Part shown: piece by piece, positions 33,330 through 43,783 of the stretch
Numbering within the stretch: the stretch's first letter is position 1
How the letters are laid out: each line of letters opens with the position of its first letter
DNA from: Paragorgia papillata
Lineage: Eukaryota; Cnidaria; Anthozoa; Scleralcyonacea; Coralliidae
Direction: 5' to 3'
Length of the DNA: 64,000 bases
Assembly (NCBI GenBank): GCA_035771165.1
Contig: JAWNZC010000223.1
Span: 124,001 to 188,000, forward strand
Notes under the pieces: model-generated
The model's database searches: none
Told to the model about the DNA's origin: nothing
The model's input: only the letters and a program-made list of their open reading frames with translations
Position numbers and translations under genes: made by a program

Positions 33330-33597
33330 TTGCACCAACTTTTCCATATTGTTTTCCAAGTACTAGCTGACTCTTAATTTCCTTATTTTGTTTGGCACAT
33401 TTTCGCCACAAGGTATAATATTTTGATGCTAGTTGCTTGTGGTGGCTTGCTTCGTCATTCACTGCACAAATGGCAACTTCCAGCTCCTGGCTATATTTGC
33501 CAGTCAATTTGGCCTTTCGTTCCTCACGTCGCTGAAGCTTTTTCCTCTTCTTACGAGCGATCCTCATTCGTCGTTTTTCCTCCGGTGTAGGAGCCAT
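33330..33597 (-). CDS. Probable first exon of the kinase gene (basic coiled-coil region)
   Basis: The start codon at 33,597 opens MAPTPEEKRRMRIARKKRKK, followed by a strongly basic, helical, coiled-coil-like stretch, up to about QYGK near 33,340. The basic segment could act as a nuclear or nucleic-acid-binding region. Joining to the kinase exon is inferred from order and strand. The donor is uncertain, because only a weak GTTGGT follows the coding signal, and an extra small exon cannot be excluded. Confidence 0.5.
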
Positions 33598-34173
33598 GTA
33601 TAATCTATTACTCGCTTTTCTGCGACTAATAAGACAACGCGCAACTTGGCGCCAAGTAAAATTACAAATTCGCGCAAAACCCAAATTGCCATTTTTGGTC
33701 ACGTTGTCCTTATTTGGTGGTCACCGCTGAAGGTAAGTACGGCGGATTCAGCCACTTTTAAACATGTTGCCATGGAGATCAAATGCGCATTTAAAATACA
33801 CGGTTGGGCCTTCATTTCGATTTACGAATGATACATGAATCTATTTAATAAATGTTCTGCTGCATTTCCACGTCCTCCAGCTACTTTATGAAAGAAGTAT
33901 TTACAAGAATACAAGTGGAGACAAACCTATATGCCAATCTGAAAGAAATTAACTACTTTGAGCAAACTTTGTAAGTATAATATAATTAAGTTTAATACTT
34001 TATATACTTAATTTTTTAACAAAATTGACATTAATTGTAGCTTTACCTAAATAATGTATTATACAGTACATATTAAATGGTTTTTAGTTTGTTCTGACAG
34101 AAAAAATCTACATTCAAGCAATTAAGTTATCTGACTATTTAATGTAAAAACATTAAAAGAATTGTATATTACC

Positions 34174-35193
34174 TGTTTGGGTACAATTAGTTCCCCCATG
34201 CTATATTCTCCTGATGTTATTTTTTCTTTCAACTGGTCTTTTAGCTTCTCATTTGTACTTGGAGTAGGCATTGTAATTTCACCCCCAGTGCCTTTCAGTT
34301 TTTTCCTTCGCACACTTCGACAATCAGACTCGGGGCACTTTCTTTTTAGTCGGCCAACATCAACACCAACTGATTTTAGCCATTCTTGGGCAATTTGAAT
34401 GTTGTAATGCCTTGCTACTTCTTTCTTTCTTCTTTTCAGCTTTGGATTTCTTCGGCTGCAGCTGTAACTCTTTGATGTGAGTTAGTGCTTCTGACCAAGG
34501 GACGTTGTACGTATTTTCAAACAATGGGTTGATGACGTTGTACAATGCTCTGGCCGTTCTGGTCTGATCTTGTTTACTGCATGCTCCTACTTTTACAGGG
34601 ATCACTTTAGCAGCAACATCCTTCATGGCCAGTATTATATTCCTGTTTGCGCTACTTCTAAACTGCTTTGACTTGACTGGAAAAAGAGATTGCTCGTAAC
34701 TATACCCAAGTGCGCAGCCTTGACAGTTCATCAAATTATGTTCTGCCCTTCTCGACGATGGGAGTTTGGACCATTTCTTTGCGCTAAATGACTCCAGATA
34801 CCGTGTTCTTTCGTCCTTCTTACGGGAATTCCAGTGGCTAATTTTCTTCTGTAAATCGTTCAGCTTTGATTCAAAGTATTTACGCTCAATTGTAAAGTTC
34901 TCTTTACAATCACTAAACGCCTCCACGAATCGATTGAACTGTTGTTCTGTGACGCGCGCATAATATTCTCGAACTGGTTCTTGCGCTCCTCTGAGTATTT
35001 TGCTTTGAGTGGCTTGAATTACTTCCCAAGCAATCACTTTGGCAAAACCACATGCTTGCGGGTGAATTAAACTCACAACCATAGCAGCTACGCTGCTTTG
35101 AACGCACCAACTAGCTTTGTAATCTCGATCAGTATACAATCCTTGTTCGCTAAACCCCTTCGAAATTGTCCGTATACATTTGAATGTTGGCGC
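34174..35193 (-). pseudogene. Unrecognised gene of the kinase element (possible transposase)
   Basis: An acceptor AATTTAG|GCGCC at 35,193 opens a coding exon of about 340 codons that ends at a good donor AAACAG|GTAATA (34,173). It includes a Lys/Glu-rich charged region (KKSKAEKKKERSS) and Cys-containing segments (NCQGCALGY, CPESDCRSV). A frame change near 34,412 is needed to keep the coding signal continuous, so it may be broken. I do not recognise the family. Being the only other long gene in a TIR-bounded element, it is the best candidate for its transposase, but no catalytic triad could be assigned. Confidence 0.45.
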
Positions 35194-35438
35194 CTAAATT
35201 ACGGTCACGCGCGTTTCTCAAGACAAAAAGCATCAAATTACATTGTCGAGACAAGTATTATGAACGTACGTTATGATATTTCAAACAAAAAGTGTAAACC
35301 CCTTCGAAATTGTCCGTATACATTTGAATGTTGGCGCCTAAATTACGGTCACGCGCGTTTCTCAAGACAAAAAGCATCAAATTACATTGTCGAGACAAGT
35401 ATTATGAACGTACGTTATGATATTTCAAACAAAAAGTG
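35151..35438. repeat. 144-bp tandem duplication spanning a splice acceptor
   Basis: The segment 35,151-35,294 is repeated at 35,295-35,438 essentially without change. Each copy contains the acceptor and first ~40 bp of the exon described at 34,174-35,193 plus upstream intron. Because 144 is divisible by 3, it leaves an open frame on the plus strand, which I regard as a by-product. Confidence 0.95.
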
Positions 35439-36304
35439 TGCGCAAATAAAAGAAATCAACAAAATTGTCATGAGTGTCATGATTTATTTTGCTTGTAGTA
35501 CGGACAGTATTTTCTCCAATTGATACATATTGCCATCAATAAATGCGCTGATTTAAATATCCATTCTTTTCATCGGATATAATACATAATTCTCACACTC
35601 ATACAAAACTTCATGCATGCACAAAACAGTAAAGACTGAACTGTAAAATTTATGGTTTAGTGGTTGTTTTTATTCTGCCATTTTGTATCATCACCGTGGC
35701 AACAACACTCATTCAGCTAACCGCTGATTAAGTACACTCTGCCGCAGCGATGTCTTTCGCCAAACATGGCGGATACCTTTGAAAGTAACGACAATATATT
35801 CGTTTGCTTTGCGGACGATGACTTGAAGGAATATCAAAGAGTTTCTTGATACAATATAACTCATAATAACTTAAAGTTGTTTGTCCAAACTTCAAAGATT
35901 CGCGATGATGAGAAAAATGGGGAATAAAATGCATTAAACGACACGAAATCGTCAGTTAATAAATTTGATCATCAATTACATCTGTGGTATTTTAATAAGT
36001 TAATCTTCGAAGTTAGCATAACGAACTTTCACATGCGCCTAAACTGTAAAAATAAAATGCTGATCTCTTGTAGATGATTTTCCCGTGCGCAACGTCATTG
36101 AAGTTGAGGACTGATAAATTGACGTATTAAATCATCATAACATCACGTGACTTGTTTCCATGACAACAAAAAATATACCAGTAGATAGACAAGAAACTTA
36201 TACACTGAACAAACTTGATTTGTACTTGGACATTGCTTTACTTCATTTTCTATGAATTTTTAAAATATTTTTGCCAAATTAATGAGGTGATCACAGCATG
36301 GCCC
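35439..36304. other. Non-coding right part of kinase element, with a small ORF at 35,766-35,849
   Basis: Mostly AT-rich sequence without recognisable genes. A 27-codon plus-strand frame starts at 35,766 in a strong initiation context (AAACATGGCGG) and reads MADTFESNDNIFVCF. It has no known homology and no clear splice continuation, so it is only a candidate 5' exon or upstream ORF. Confidence 0.4.
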
Positions 36305-36324
36305 CACGCATTAACGCACTTGAG

Positions 36325-39300
36325 GGCCATTGCAAAGTGACCTTGCTCACGAATTACATGAGAATGCCGGCGTACCACTCGGACAGTGCGGTATCGAAGA
36401 AGTGAAAAAGTTTCAAGCCTATTTGACCGATTACCAAATAAATATTGTCTCGAAAGAACATCTGAACGCTCTTATTTACTCTGGCCCTGAGGCACCGAAG
36501 CGTATTTATCTCTACTCCCACGAAAACCACTATGACGTAATTACTAACATGCCAGCTTTCCTCGCTCGTAAGAAGTACTGCCACGTATGTAAGAAAGGTT
36601 ATGATAACATCGAAGACCATATCTGCGGAGATACGTGCAACTTATGCCATATACAAAACTGTCCGATAACGAACTGGGTATTTTGCAAAGATTGCGGGCG
36701 GTTTTTCAAGAGCCAGGAATGTTTCGATCGGCATAAAGCAGTGGTAGGTGATAAGCGATCAATTTGCGCGTCCGTTGTGAAATGTCAACACTGCAACCAT
36801 GTGGTGAGGAAAGCTAACGAACAGCCTGAGAAACACAATTGCGGACTTGTTCGATGTACCGTATGCCAGCAATACGTAGATCCTGAGGATCACCAATGTT
36901 ACATTCAACCGGCAAAGAAAAGAAAAACTACTCAACAAACACGATCGGACACGAATGATTTAGTAGATGATGAGGCGGAAGTTGGGGGAGACGAGAATGA
37001 AGACGACGGGGGCGAGGGAGGTTACAATCAATTGTTGTTTTTCGACTTTGAATGTATACAAGAAGGCGGTGAACACGTACCGAATTTATGCGTTGTTCAC
37101 GACGAAAGCGGTCAAGAGTGGGTGTTTAGCGGTGCAAACACACGGGATGAATTTTGCGAGTGGGTATTTCAAGAGAACAACTCCGGCAGTATAGTGATGG
37201 CTCATAATTTCCAGGGATATGATGGTTACTTCATTCTCCAATATTTGCATAAGAATGGTTTGGTACCCGAAGTTATTATGAACGGTGCAAAGATTTTAAC
37301 ACTAAATGTTCCTGCACTGAATATCAAGTTTGTTGATTCGCTATGTTTTATCCCTATGAAGCTAGCAAACTTTCCGAAAACATTTGGTTTGAGTGAACTT
37401 TCCAAAGGTTACTTTCCGCATCACTTCAACACCCAAACCAACCAAGACTACCGAGGCCCCCTACCCGACGCTAGCTTTTACGATCCCGACGGAATGGCTC
37501 CTGAAGACCGTACAAAATTTTACCAGTGGTACAATAACCTGAGAGCCAACGAATACGTATTTGATTTTCAACAGGAAATTCTAAAGTAGTGTCGATCGGA
37601 CGTTGACATCCTCCGGAGGTGTTGTCTTGAATTTCGCGAACTGTTTCGATCTGTTACCAACATTGATCCGTTTGAAAATTGTCTCACAATTGGTTCAGCA
37701 TGTAACTTTGTCTTTCGAAAGAACTTTCTTCGTGAAGAATCGATTGCTGTAATTCCTCCACATGGTTATAGACCTCGCGATAAACAGTCGGTTATTGCTC
37801 TAAAGTGGTTAGCGTACACAACACAAAGCAATAACATTTCCATTCGTCACTCTCGAAATTTTGGCGAGCAACGTATCGGTCAGTATCGTGTTGATGGGTA
37901 TCATGCAGAGTCAAACACCGTCTACGAGCTTCATGGGTGTTTCTGGCACGGCTGCGTCTCTTGTTATGCACGAGACACGGTTAACCCCGTCAGTCAACAA
38001 ACCATGCAAGATTTACATCAGCGCACGCTCGAGAAAACGCGTTTTCTAAAACGTCAAGGTTACAACATGATTCAGATGTGGGAGTGCAACTTGAAGCGTC
38101 AACTCGAAGCAAACTCGGACATGAAAACGTATTTCGATAATTTTGAAATCTCCGAGCCTCTCGAACCCAGACACGGACTGTACGGGGGGCGCACGAACGC
38201 GGCGAAGTTGTTCCACCAGTGCCAGCAAGATGAGCAAATTCATTATGTGGACTCCTGAGATTATCACCGAAAACTTTGGCGATATCACAGAGTATTTCGG
38301 TTTGGTTAAATGTACCGTTCTCCCCCCACGTGGTCTTTACCATCCGGTTCTACCGTATCGTGCTCACGGAAAGCTTATGTTCCCGCTGTGCCAAACTTGT
38401 GCTGACGGATTGAACCAGGAGCAATGCACCCATACAGACCAGGAGCATGCAATTCAGGGTACTTGGGTAACCAATGAATTACAGAAAGCTTTGGAGAAAG
38501 GATATTGGTTGATCGGAATACACGAAGTGTGGCATTTTCCCCAACAGAGCAACGAGCTATTCAAGGACTACATCAACACATTCCTGAAGATCAAGCAGCA
38601 GGAATCCAGCGGTTATTCGGAGGGCTGCGACACCGAGGACAAGAAACAGCAGTATATCGACGAGTACAATCAACGAGAGGGTATTCTCATGGATCGTGCA
38701 AAAATTGCGAAAAATCCTGGACTCCGTGCTTTGGCGAAGCTCATGTTGAACTCTTTTTGGGGTGAGTACAAATATTGTAATAAATATCGTAATAAATAAC
38801 GTAAATTTATTAGAGAGAGCGCGCACATTAATATTGTTGATAGATATTGATTTTTTTTGTTTTGTTTTGCAGGAAAATTTGCGCAGAGAACCAACATGAC
38901 TAAAGTAAAGCTCATCACAGATCCGCAAGTGTATTTCGACATGTTGACGGCCGACGAAATAGAAGTGATCGATGCTTCGTTTGTGAGTGACGAGGTCATA
39001 GAGCTACGATATGAACACAAAGATAACTTCATCGAACCGAATGCCAAGACCAACGTGGTGATTGCTGCTTTCACAACTGCTCACGCCCGGTTAAAGCTCT
39101 ACAGCACGTTGGAACAGCTCGGAGAAAGAGTGCTGTATTACGACAATGACTCTGTGATTTACGTGAGTAAACCAGGAGAGCCAGAACCGGAGACAGGCGT
39201 CTACTTGGGCGAATTGACGGACGAATTGGACGGTGATTACATCACGACTTTCGTTTCTGGTGGCCCGAAGAACTATTCGTATGAACTTAGTAGCGGGAAA

Positions 39301-39571
39301 ACGTGTTGTAAGATACGAGGTATCACTTTAAATTTTCAAACATTGGAAACAGTTTAATTTCAATGTTATGTGTGATTTAGAATATCTTAATGTTCTGTGT
39401 GATATGAAAAACACAGATCCAGTGAAAGTGTCTGTAGATATACCATTCAAAATTACCAGGAATACTAGTACAAAGCAAGTTATCACAAAACAACAGCACA
39501 AGGATTATAGGATAGTGTACAATAAACGAGTAATTGTAGAAAATTTCAACACCATTCCGCACGGTTACTAA
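36325..39571 (+). pseudogene. POLB: P2 protein-primed DNA polymerase B, main part
   Basis: The frame resumes right after the kinase element with the zinc-binding region, Exo I (FFDFECIQ) and Exo II (AHNFQGYDGYF), then polymerase sequence to the C-terminus at 39,571. Breaks are TAG at 37,587-37,589 (P1 has TAT), a 53-bp deletion near 38,254 that removes polymerase motif A (the DFTSLYP region kept in both P1 arms) and shifts the frame, and a 1-bp insertion near 39,355. Motif B is split by a 111-bp intron. Motif C reads YYDNDSV, with Asn where Thr is usual. Loss of motif A means this polymerase cannot be functional. Confidence 0.92.
38762..38872 (+). other. Spliceosomal intron inside PolB motif B
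   Basis: Donor G|GTGAGT and acceptor TTTTGCAG flank 111 bp of AT-rich sequence. The intron separates NSFWG from KF, inside the conserved motif B, which gives strong support for splicing. It is also present at 49,022-49,134 in P1 and at about 54,022-54,133 in the inverted arm, so it predates divergence of these copies. Confidence 0.9.
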
Positions 39572-39890
39572 TTTTTGCACATGGGATCTGTAAATAATTG
39601 TAAATAGTTTAGGGTTTTTAACTTTGTGTGCTGATAATTAATACTTTTGTGTGTACTTGTAAATAGGAAATTTAATAATATATCTTTTATTAACACTACC
39701 TGTTGTCTTATTTTCTGGCGTGGCGGTTCAAGGGCTTAATGAGGGTCTTTTAGAGCAGATGGGTAGGGGTGGGGGTTAGAGGGGACAGGAGTGTATTCAA
39801 GCGATAGGGCGATAGGGCCACGAAAAAGGCCCCCAGGGCCATATAAAGTATTTATTTCTGAGTACCTTTTCAAATCGTTCATTTTTTATC
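39572..39890. other. Intergenic spacer between PolB and zinc-finger gene in P2
   Basis: Non-coding, with GC-rich GGGCCA-type repeats near 39,800-39,845 (GATAGGGCGATAGGGCCACG). The same spacer, slightly different, is present in both P1 arms. Confidence 0.5.
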
Positions 39891-40127
39891 ATGCCTCGAA
39901 GGCGTAAGGATTGTCCTGTCTGTGGCAAGCAAAGTTTATTAAGATTAGCAAATCATTTATCCAATGTTCATCAACTCTCTTCAAAAGATAGGCAACCGTA
40001 TTTGATTCGCGCTAAAGCTTCTCCTCTAGATTTAGAAACTTTGTTAAACGAATTACACAGACTTATCCGAAATACTAAGTACACAAAACGCGCACAATGT
40101 ACTAAGCGGCCAAAATGGTATAAATAA
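39891..40127 (+). CDS. Small C2H2 zinc-finger protein, P2
   Basis: An intact 78-residue basic protein with one finger, CPVCGK...LANHLSNVH (residues ~8-27), and a basic tail ending KRPKWYK. It may bind DNA or act in packaging or gene control; the function is unknown. It lies between PolB and the ATPase and is also intact in both P1 arms (50,096-50,332 and 52,799-53,035), which suggests selection or slow decay. Confidence 0.8.
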   Translation: MPRRRKDCPVCGKQSLLRLANHLSNVHQLSSKDRQPYLIRAKASPLDLETLLNELHRLIRNTKYTKRAQCTKRPKWYK

Positions 40128-40159
40128 GATTTCACTAGATCGGTCTGCTCAGTTTAACT

Positions 40160-40798
40160 ATGTACTCCATACAGCTAACACATCCTTTCGGGCTCTTGGT
40201 CTCTGGAGGTACTAAGACAGGCAAGACAACCTTTGTGAAACAATTGTTAGCTAACGCCCAAATCATGATCGACCGTGCTCCAGAAAATATCATGTATTTC
40301 TACTCGGAATATCAAGATACGTTCGGCGAAATAGAAACCTTAATTCCAGGGATTCAGTTCGTTCAAAGTTTGCCCCAGTCGATGTTGGATAGCATTAACC
40401 CCCAAACAAGAAATCTATTTATAATTGACGATATGATGGGAGAAAAAGATGCAGAAATTGCTAAACTCTTTACTAAGAAATCGCACCATGGGAATCTCAG
40501 CGTGATTTATATTGTGCAAAATTTGTTTCATCAAAGCAAAGATCACCGTACTATCTCTCTCAACGCTAGTTACTTAGTCCTCACGAAAAATGTCCGCGAT
40601 GCTAGTCAAGTAATTCATCTGGCCAAACAGTTGTATCCCAGCAACACCAAGTTTTTCCAGCAAGCCTATCAAATGGCGACTAAAGAGCCATATTCCTACT
40701 TGTTTGTCGATCTCACTCCGACCTGTCCCGATGAAATCCGAGTAAGATCCGGGATCTTTCCGACTGACATCCACTACGTGTACCAGCCCAGAGTATAA
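40160..40798 (+). CDS. ATP: FtsK/HerA-type packaging ATPase, P2
   Basis: An intact 212-residue protein with Walker A GGTKTGKTT (residues 16-24) and Walker B LFIIDDMM (86-93), followed by a likely sensor region IYIVQNLFHQ. It is the size and layout of the Polinton A32-like ATPase that pumps DNA into capsids. It starts at the first ATG, about 30 bp after the zinc-finger gene. P1 carries two broken copies with shared lesions. Confidence 0.93.
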   Translation: MYSIQLTHPFGLLVSGGTKTGKTTFVKQLLANAQIMIDRAPENIMYFYSEYQDTFGEIETLIPGIQFVQSLPQSMLDSINPQTRNLFIIDDMMGEKDAEIAKLFTKKSHHGNLSVIYIVQNLFHQSKDHRTISLNASYLVLTKNVRDASQVIHLAKQLYPSNTKFFQQAYQMATKEPYSYLFVDLTPTCPDEIRVRSGIFPTDIHYVYQPRV

Positions 40799-40833
40799 AA
40801 GGGGCTGTTTAGTGACAATGTTATCATTTGACC

Positions 40834-41154
40834 ATGTCTGCTTGTACAAGAAGGAACTGCGATGTTTTAAAAGTATTGTCAAAGTGTAAGCCTCAACTGC
40901 GAAACGCAATTATAAAAGCTGCCGACGACGATATAGTAGAAGCCATTAGGCAGTGTCTTTTGAACGTGTGGTGTGAAACAATTAAGATTACTCCGAAAAC
41001 AGCAAGGAAACTATCCCCTTATTACGATCATATCAAGTTTGTTGCTGATAAACGTAATCCAGTAACAGAAAGAAAGAAAGTTATTCTACAAGAAGGTGAA
41101 GGTTTTCTACCGTTTCTCTTAGTTCCTGTACTTGAACAACTGGCAAGTTTTTAA
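40834..41154 (+). CDS. Conserved small Polinton protein, P2
   Basis: About 106 residues beginning MSACTRRNCDVLKVLSKC, helical and basic, ending in a hydrophobic FLPFLLVPVLEQLASF tail. Its fixed place between the ATPase and the next gene in all three copies here suggests a structural or core role, but I cannot assign a function. The start at the second Met (40,834) is chosen because the other copies also begin there. A promoter-like TATAAAAGG lies at about 40,794-40,802. Confidence 0.65.
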   Translation: MSACTRRNCDVLKVLSKCKPQLRNAIIKAADDDIVEAIRQCLLNVWCETIKITPKTARKLSPYYDHIKFVADKRNPVTERKKVILQEGEGFLPFLLVPVLEQLASF

Positions 41155-41162
41155 ACCAAATA

Positions 41163-41903
41163 ATGGAACACGTCAGGAGATTGGTGCTAGTTCCAGAACA
41201 TATGACAGATCGAAAGAAACCCTTGGTCGCTCCTTTAACAGCGCAGGTCAATGAACTAGATTCAGAAATGCAAAATCTTCTTAAACGTCAAGATATAACA
41301 CAAGACGAGAAAGTGAAAATGTACGATCAGTCGCAGCAACGTTATCTGGGTTATTACGATAAAAGAATGAGTAGACCAGTACGTGTAAGCGTCGTATCGA
41401 CGCCCATAGCTGACGAGGACAAACCTGAAGAATCAGTGAATACAGAAGAGACTGCTGAAACAGCACTCTCCGAGTTGCCTGGAGAGATAGAAACTGACAT
41501 TTTAGAAAGCGTACCTGTAACAATGAAATCAAGAGCTCGACAGTTGGTTAAGAAACTTAAAGCAAATAAAGACCTCATTGGGTGGACTGACCAAGGACAG
41601 ATGGTGTTTAAAGGACGACCTATTCCAGGCACAAATGTTATCGACTTGGTCAACGATTCTCTACGCCAACGAAAGAATTTCAACCCTGCTGGATGGCAGC
41701 TTTTTGCAAAGGCATTAGGAAACATGAATGTTCCCGAAGGCATTATCAGAAATGAAAATCGTTTAAGTATGGTACGAGAATATAAAACTAAAGATATTTC
41801 AGACAACACCCCCCTGACGTCACAGGTAGTCGCAGCAACATCAAAAAGAACAAAACAGAAACGAAGAGACAAAAACATACATCCATATAAATGGGTTAAA
41901 TAA
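41163..41903 (+). CDS. Conserved Polinton protein of unknown function, P2
   Basis: An intact 246-residue protein beginning MEHVRRLVLVPEHMTDRK. It has a conserved N-terminal third with a likely coiled coil (ELDSEMQNLLKRQD), an acidic middle and a folded C-terminal part (GWTDQGQMVFKGRPIPGTN). It starts 8 bp after the preceding gene and is the last plus-strand gene before the convergent protease. The function is unknown. P1 keeps only the first ~100 codons on each arm. Confidence 0.7.
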   Translation: MEHVRRLVLVPEHMTDRKKPLVAPLTAQVNELDSEMQNLLKRQDITQDEKVKMYDQSQQRYLGYYDKRMSRPVRVSVVSTPIADEDKPEESVNTEETAETALSELPGEIETDILESVPVTMKSRARQLVKKLKANKDLIGWTDQGQMVFKGRPIPGTNVIDLVNDSLRQRKNFNPAGWQLFAKALGNMNVPEGIIRNENRLSMVREYKTKDISDNTPLTSQVVAATSKRTKQKRRDKNIHPYKWVK

Positions 41904-41973
41904 ATTTATTCCTTGTAAAGCTGTGATATTACAATAAAGAATTGTTTACAACATTATTTGTCTTGTATTTATA

Positions 41974-42435
41974 TTACACACTATAATATTTATGCATAAA
42001 GTCACGAACTAACTTGTCATTCCATTCTTTATTATCAGTAAATATGCCAACAATTGTTGACATGGGTATATTTCTACATCTATGTAAAGCATAAAATAAA
42101 CAATATTGTCCACACACGCGAGACCCTAATGACTGTAAAGTCTGTTCATTCCAAGTAAAAGTACTGCTATGATCTCGTAAAAACGTTTCAAAGGTTTTGC
42201 TATAAAAGCCCGGTCCTTGTGCGAACGAATCCATGAACTCCCCTTTTCCATCTGTGGTGAGATAAATTGCTACCCAATGCGTACCAGGCCCATTACTAGG
42301 ATCCACATTCAGAATAAAACCTCTAGGTCTTTTCGATATCTGACTTGGTAGATGATCCGATGGCAACACGTCTTTAAATACGTTCTTGGTAAATGGATCA
42401 CTTTTCAGAACGTCCAGGATTTGTAGAGTGTTCAT
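41974..42435 (-). CDS. PRO: Adenain-like cysteine protease, P2
   Basis: Maturation protease of the Ulp1/adenain clan, expected to cleave capsid precursors. The Met at 42,435 is chosen as start because it directly follows the capsid stop (two bases apart); a longer frame overlaps the capsid gene. In the 153-residue product the triad and oxyanion residues are visible: His53 (GTHW), Asp69 (FMDSF), Gln101 and Cys112 (CGQYC). No break is seen. The gene is convergent with the preceding plus-strand gene, and AATAAA signals lie between them. Confidence 0.92.
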   Translation of the reverse strand: MNTLQILDVLKSDPFTKNVFKDVLPSDHLPSQISKRPRGFILNVDPSNGPGTHWVAIYLTTDGKGEFMDSFAQGPGFYSKTFETFLRDHSSTFTWNEQTLQSLGSRVCGQYCLFYALHRCRNIPMSTIVGIFTDNKEWNDKLVRDFMHKYYSV

Positions 42436-42436
42436 C

Positions 42437-43783
42437 TTAACTGCTAAAGTCACATAGAACATTTCGGTTGGCGTCAATTTCGATAAGACTTTGAAATTCT
42501 CCAAGCACCACGATATTTATAGCTGCTGTCAGAGCCGTTCCAAATTGACATTCTATCGATACGTTTCCATTTTTAATCGGTTGAATATGATCGCTCAGAC
42601 ACAGATCAGCTGTTAGATCAAACACGAATAGAGTGTACCCATTGGCGTACTCGTCTCGTGTAATACCATTGCCATCATTTTGAAATAATTTGTTAGTACC
42701 AGCATACAAGGTTTGGAAAGCGGACACGTAGTTACTTCCTCTCGCAGCAGCAAATTTCAGTTGTAGGGGTTTTCCAGGCAAATGTTCGCCATTTACCGTT
42801 AGACCAAGAGAAGTGATGTCGTAGTTTTTGAAATTGAAAGGATTTTTGGCATAGGTACCATTATAAGCATCTGCATCGACCATTCCAATGACCACTCGAT
42901 CCGGTATAGGGCCTTGAAATATATTTGGTTGATTGCCTGACATATTTCCTCTCGGTACAGAAACGACTTTACAACTGACACGATTGATAGGGTACTTGGC
43001 CGTGACACGTTGAAGGGCATGGGCATGAGCCATCATAACGGTAGAAGAGACGTTGACACGTCGAACGCGAAATACACATTCTTCCAAAACCACTTTAAAG
43101 TCAGGATGATCTGCTGACGACACTAGGGAAAATGGGTTTCTCGAACGCACTAGCTTGAGCTTGATTGGTACAGCACCAAGGATATAACGGGCTTGTGCAA
43201 ACAGATCGGAATGGATTCTGCCTTCCATAGCCACAGACGTACTTTGACTTGCATGAACATACCGCAGTTTCAAACCCTTGTTTGCATCGGCATCTACTGC
43301 CACGGGGTTCACGACATCCATTCGACCAGTTTGATCTTTATAGAACAGCGCTGAGGTCAGATGAGATGATTTTGCGTCTTTGCTAAAGTTCAGTACAGTT
43401 TCTATATATGATCGCTAGGGATAAGCAGTGCTCGACGGTGTGACAACTTTGTTGTTCAGGTAAACTTCAACTTGAGAAAATAAAGCATGCATCCACAGAT
43501 TTACAGGTCCGACTTGAACATTTTCATCGAGATTAGTTCCATCATGGTTGGTTATTTTTGCTTTCACGTGTAGATAACTGTTTGCTAAATCGGTATATAC
43601 ATCAGAATTTGCAGCACACAGAAACTCTATGGTGTCTGAAGCTCCAATACTCGACACTGGATCTATATCTTCCCAAAATCCTTTATTCATTTCTACTTGT
43701 GTAGCAGGCATTACAAATAAATCTAATTCTGATTTTGCACACTCACACGAATCTTTATGTAGGGCACTAAAAGCTTGACTCAT
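42437..43783 (-). pseudogene. MCP: Major capsid protein (double jelly-roll), P2, one in-frame TAG
   Basis: The frame is 449 codons long with a single TAG at 43,415-43,417 (codon ~123) and no other stop. The N-terminal part begins MSQAFSALHKDSCECAK and contains the conserved VGPVNLWMHALFSQVEVYLN stretch of Polinton major capsids. The C-terminal 294+ residues form the rest of the double jelly-roll. Its ATG overlaps the stop of the upstream protein VI-like gene by four bases (ATGA), and its end abuts the protease. The late genes are thus tightly packed. The lone amber may be decay, a read error or recoding. Confidence 0.9.

Larger units (their letters stand above)
31341..36324. mobile_element. 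Inverted-repeat element carrying a protein kinase gene, inserted in P2 PolB
   Basis: The left end CTCAAGCGCGTTAATGC and the right end GCATTAACGCACTTGAG are inverted repeats with one mismatch over 17 bp. On either side the PolB reading matches P1 and resumes at the same codon region, so about 4,984 bp were inserted. The flanks suggest a 2-3 bp target duplication of G residues. It contains a strong hairpin next to the left end, a multi-exon kinase gene and an unrecognised gene, both on the minus strand, plus an embedded mariner-type MITE. No known transposase motif was recognised, so the superfamily is undetermined. Confidence 0.8.

Noticed and set aside
35098..35523. 141-codon plus-strand frame with two identical 48-residue repeats
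   Set aside because: It is opposite the splice acceptor of the minus-strand gene and created by the 144-bp tandem duplication.
41354..41878. 174-codon minus-strand frame opposite the 246-residue Polinton gene
   Set aside because: Antisense shadow of a conserved plus-strand Polinton gene.
42437..42504. Longer protease start at 42,504
   Set aside because: It would overlap the capsid C-terminus by 68 bp; the Met at 42,435 directly follows the capsid stop and fits the tight late-gene spacing.
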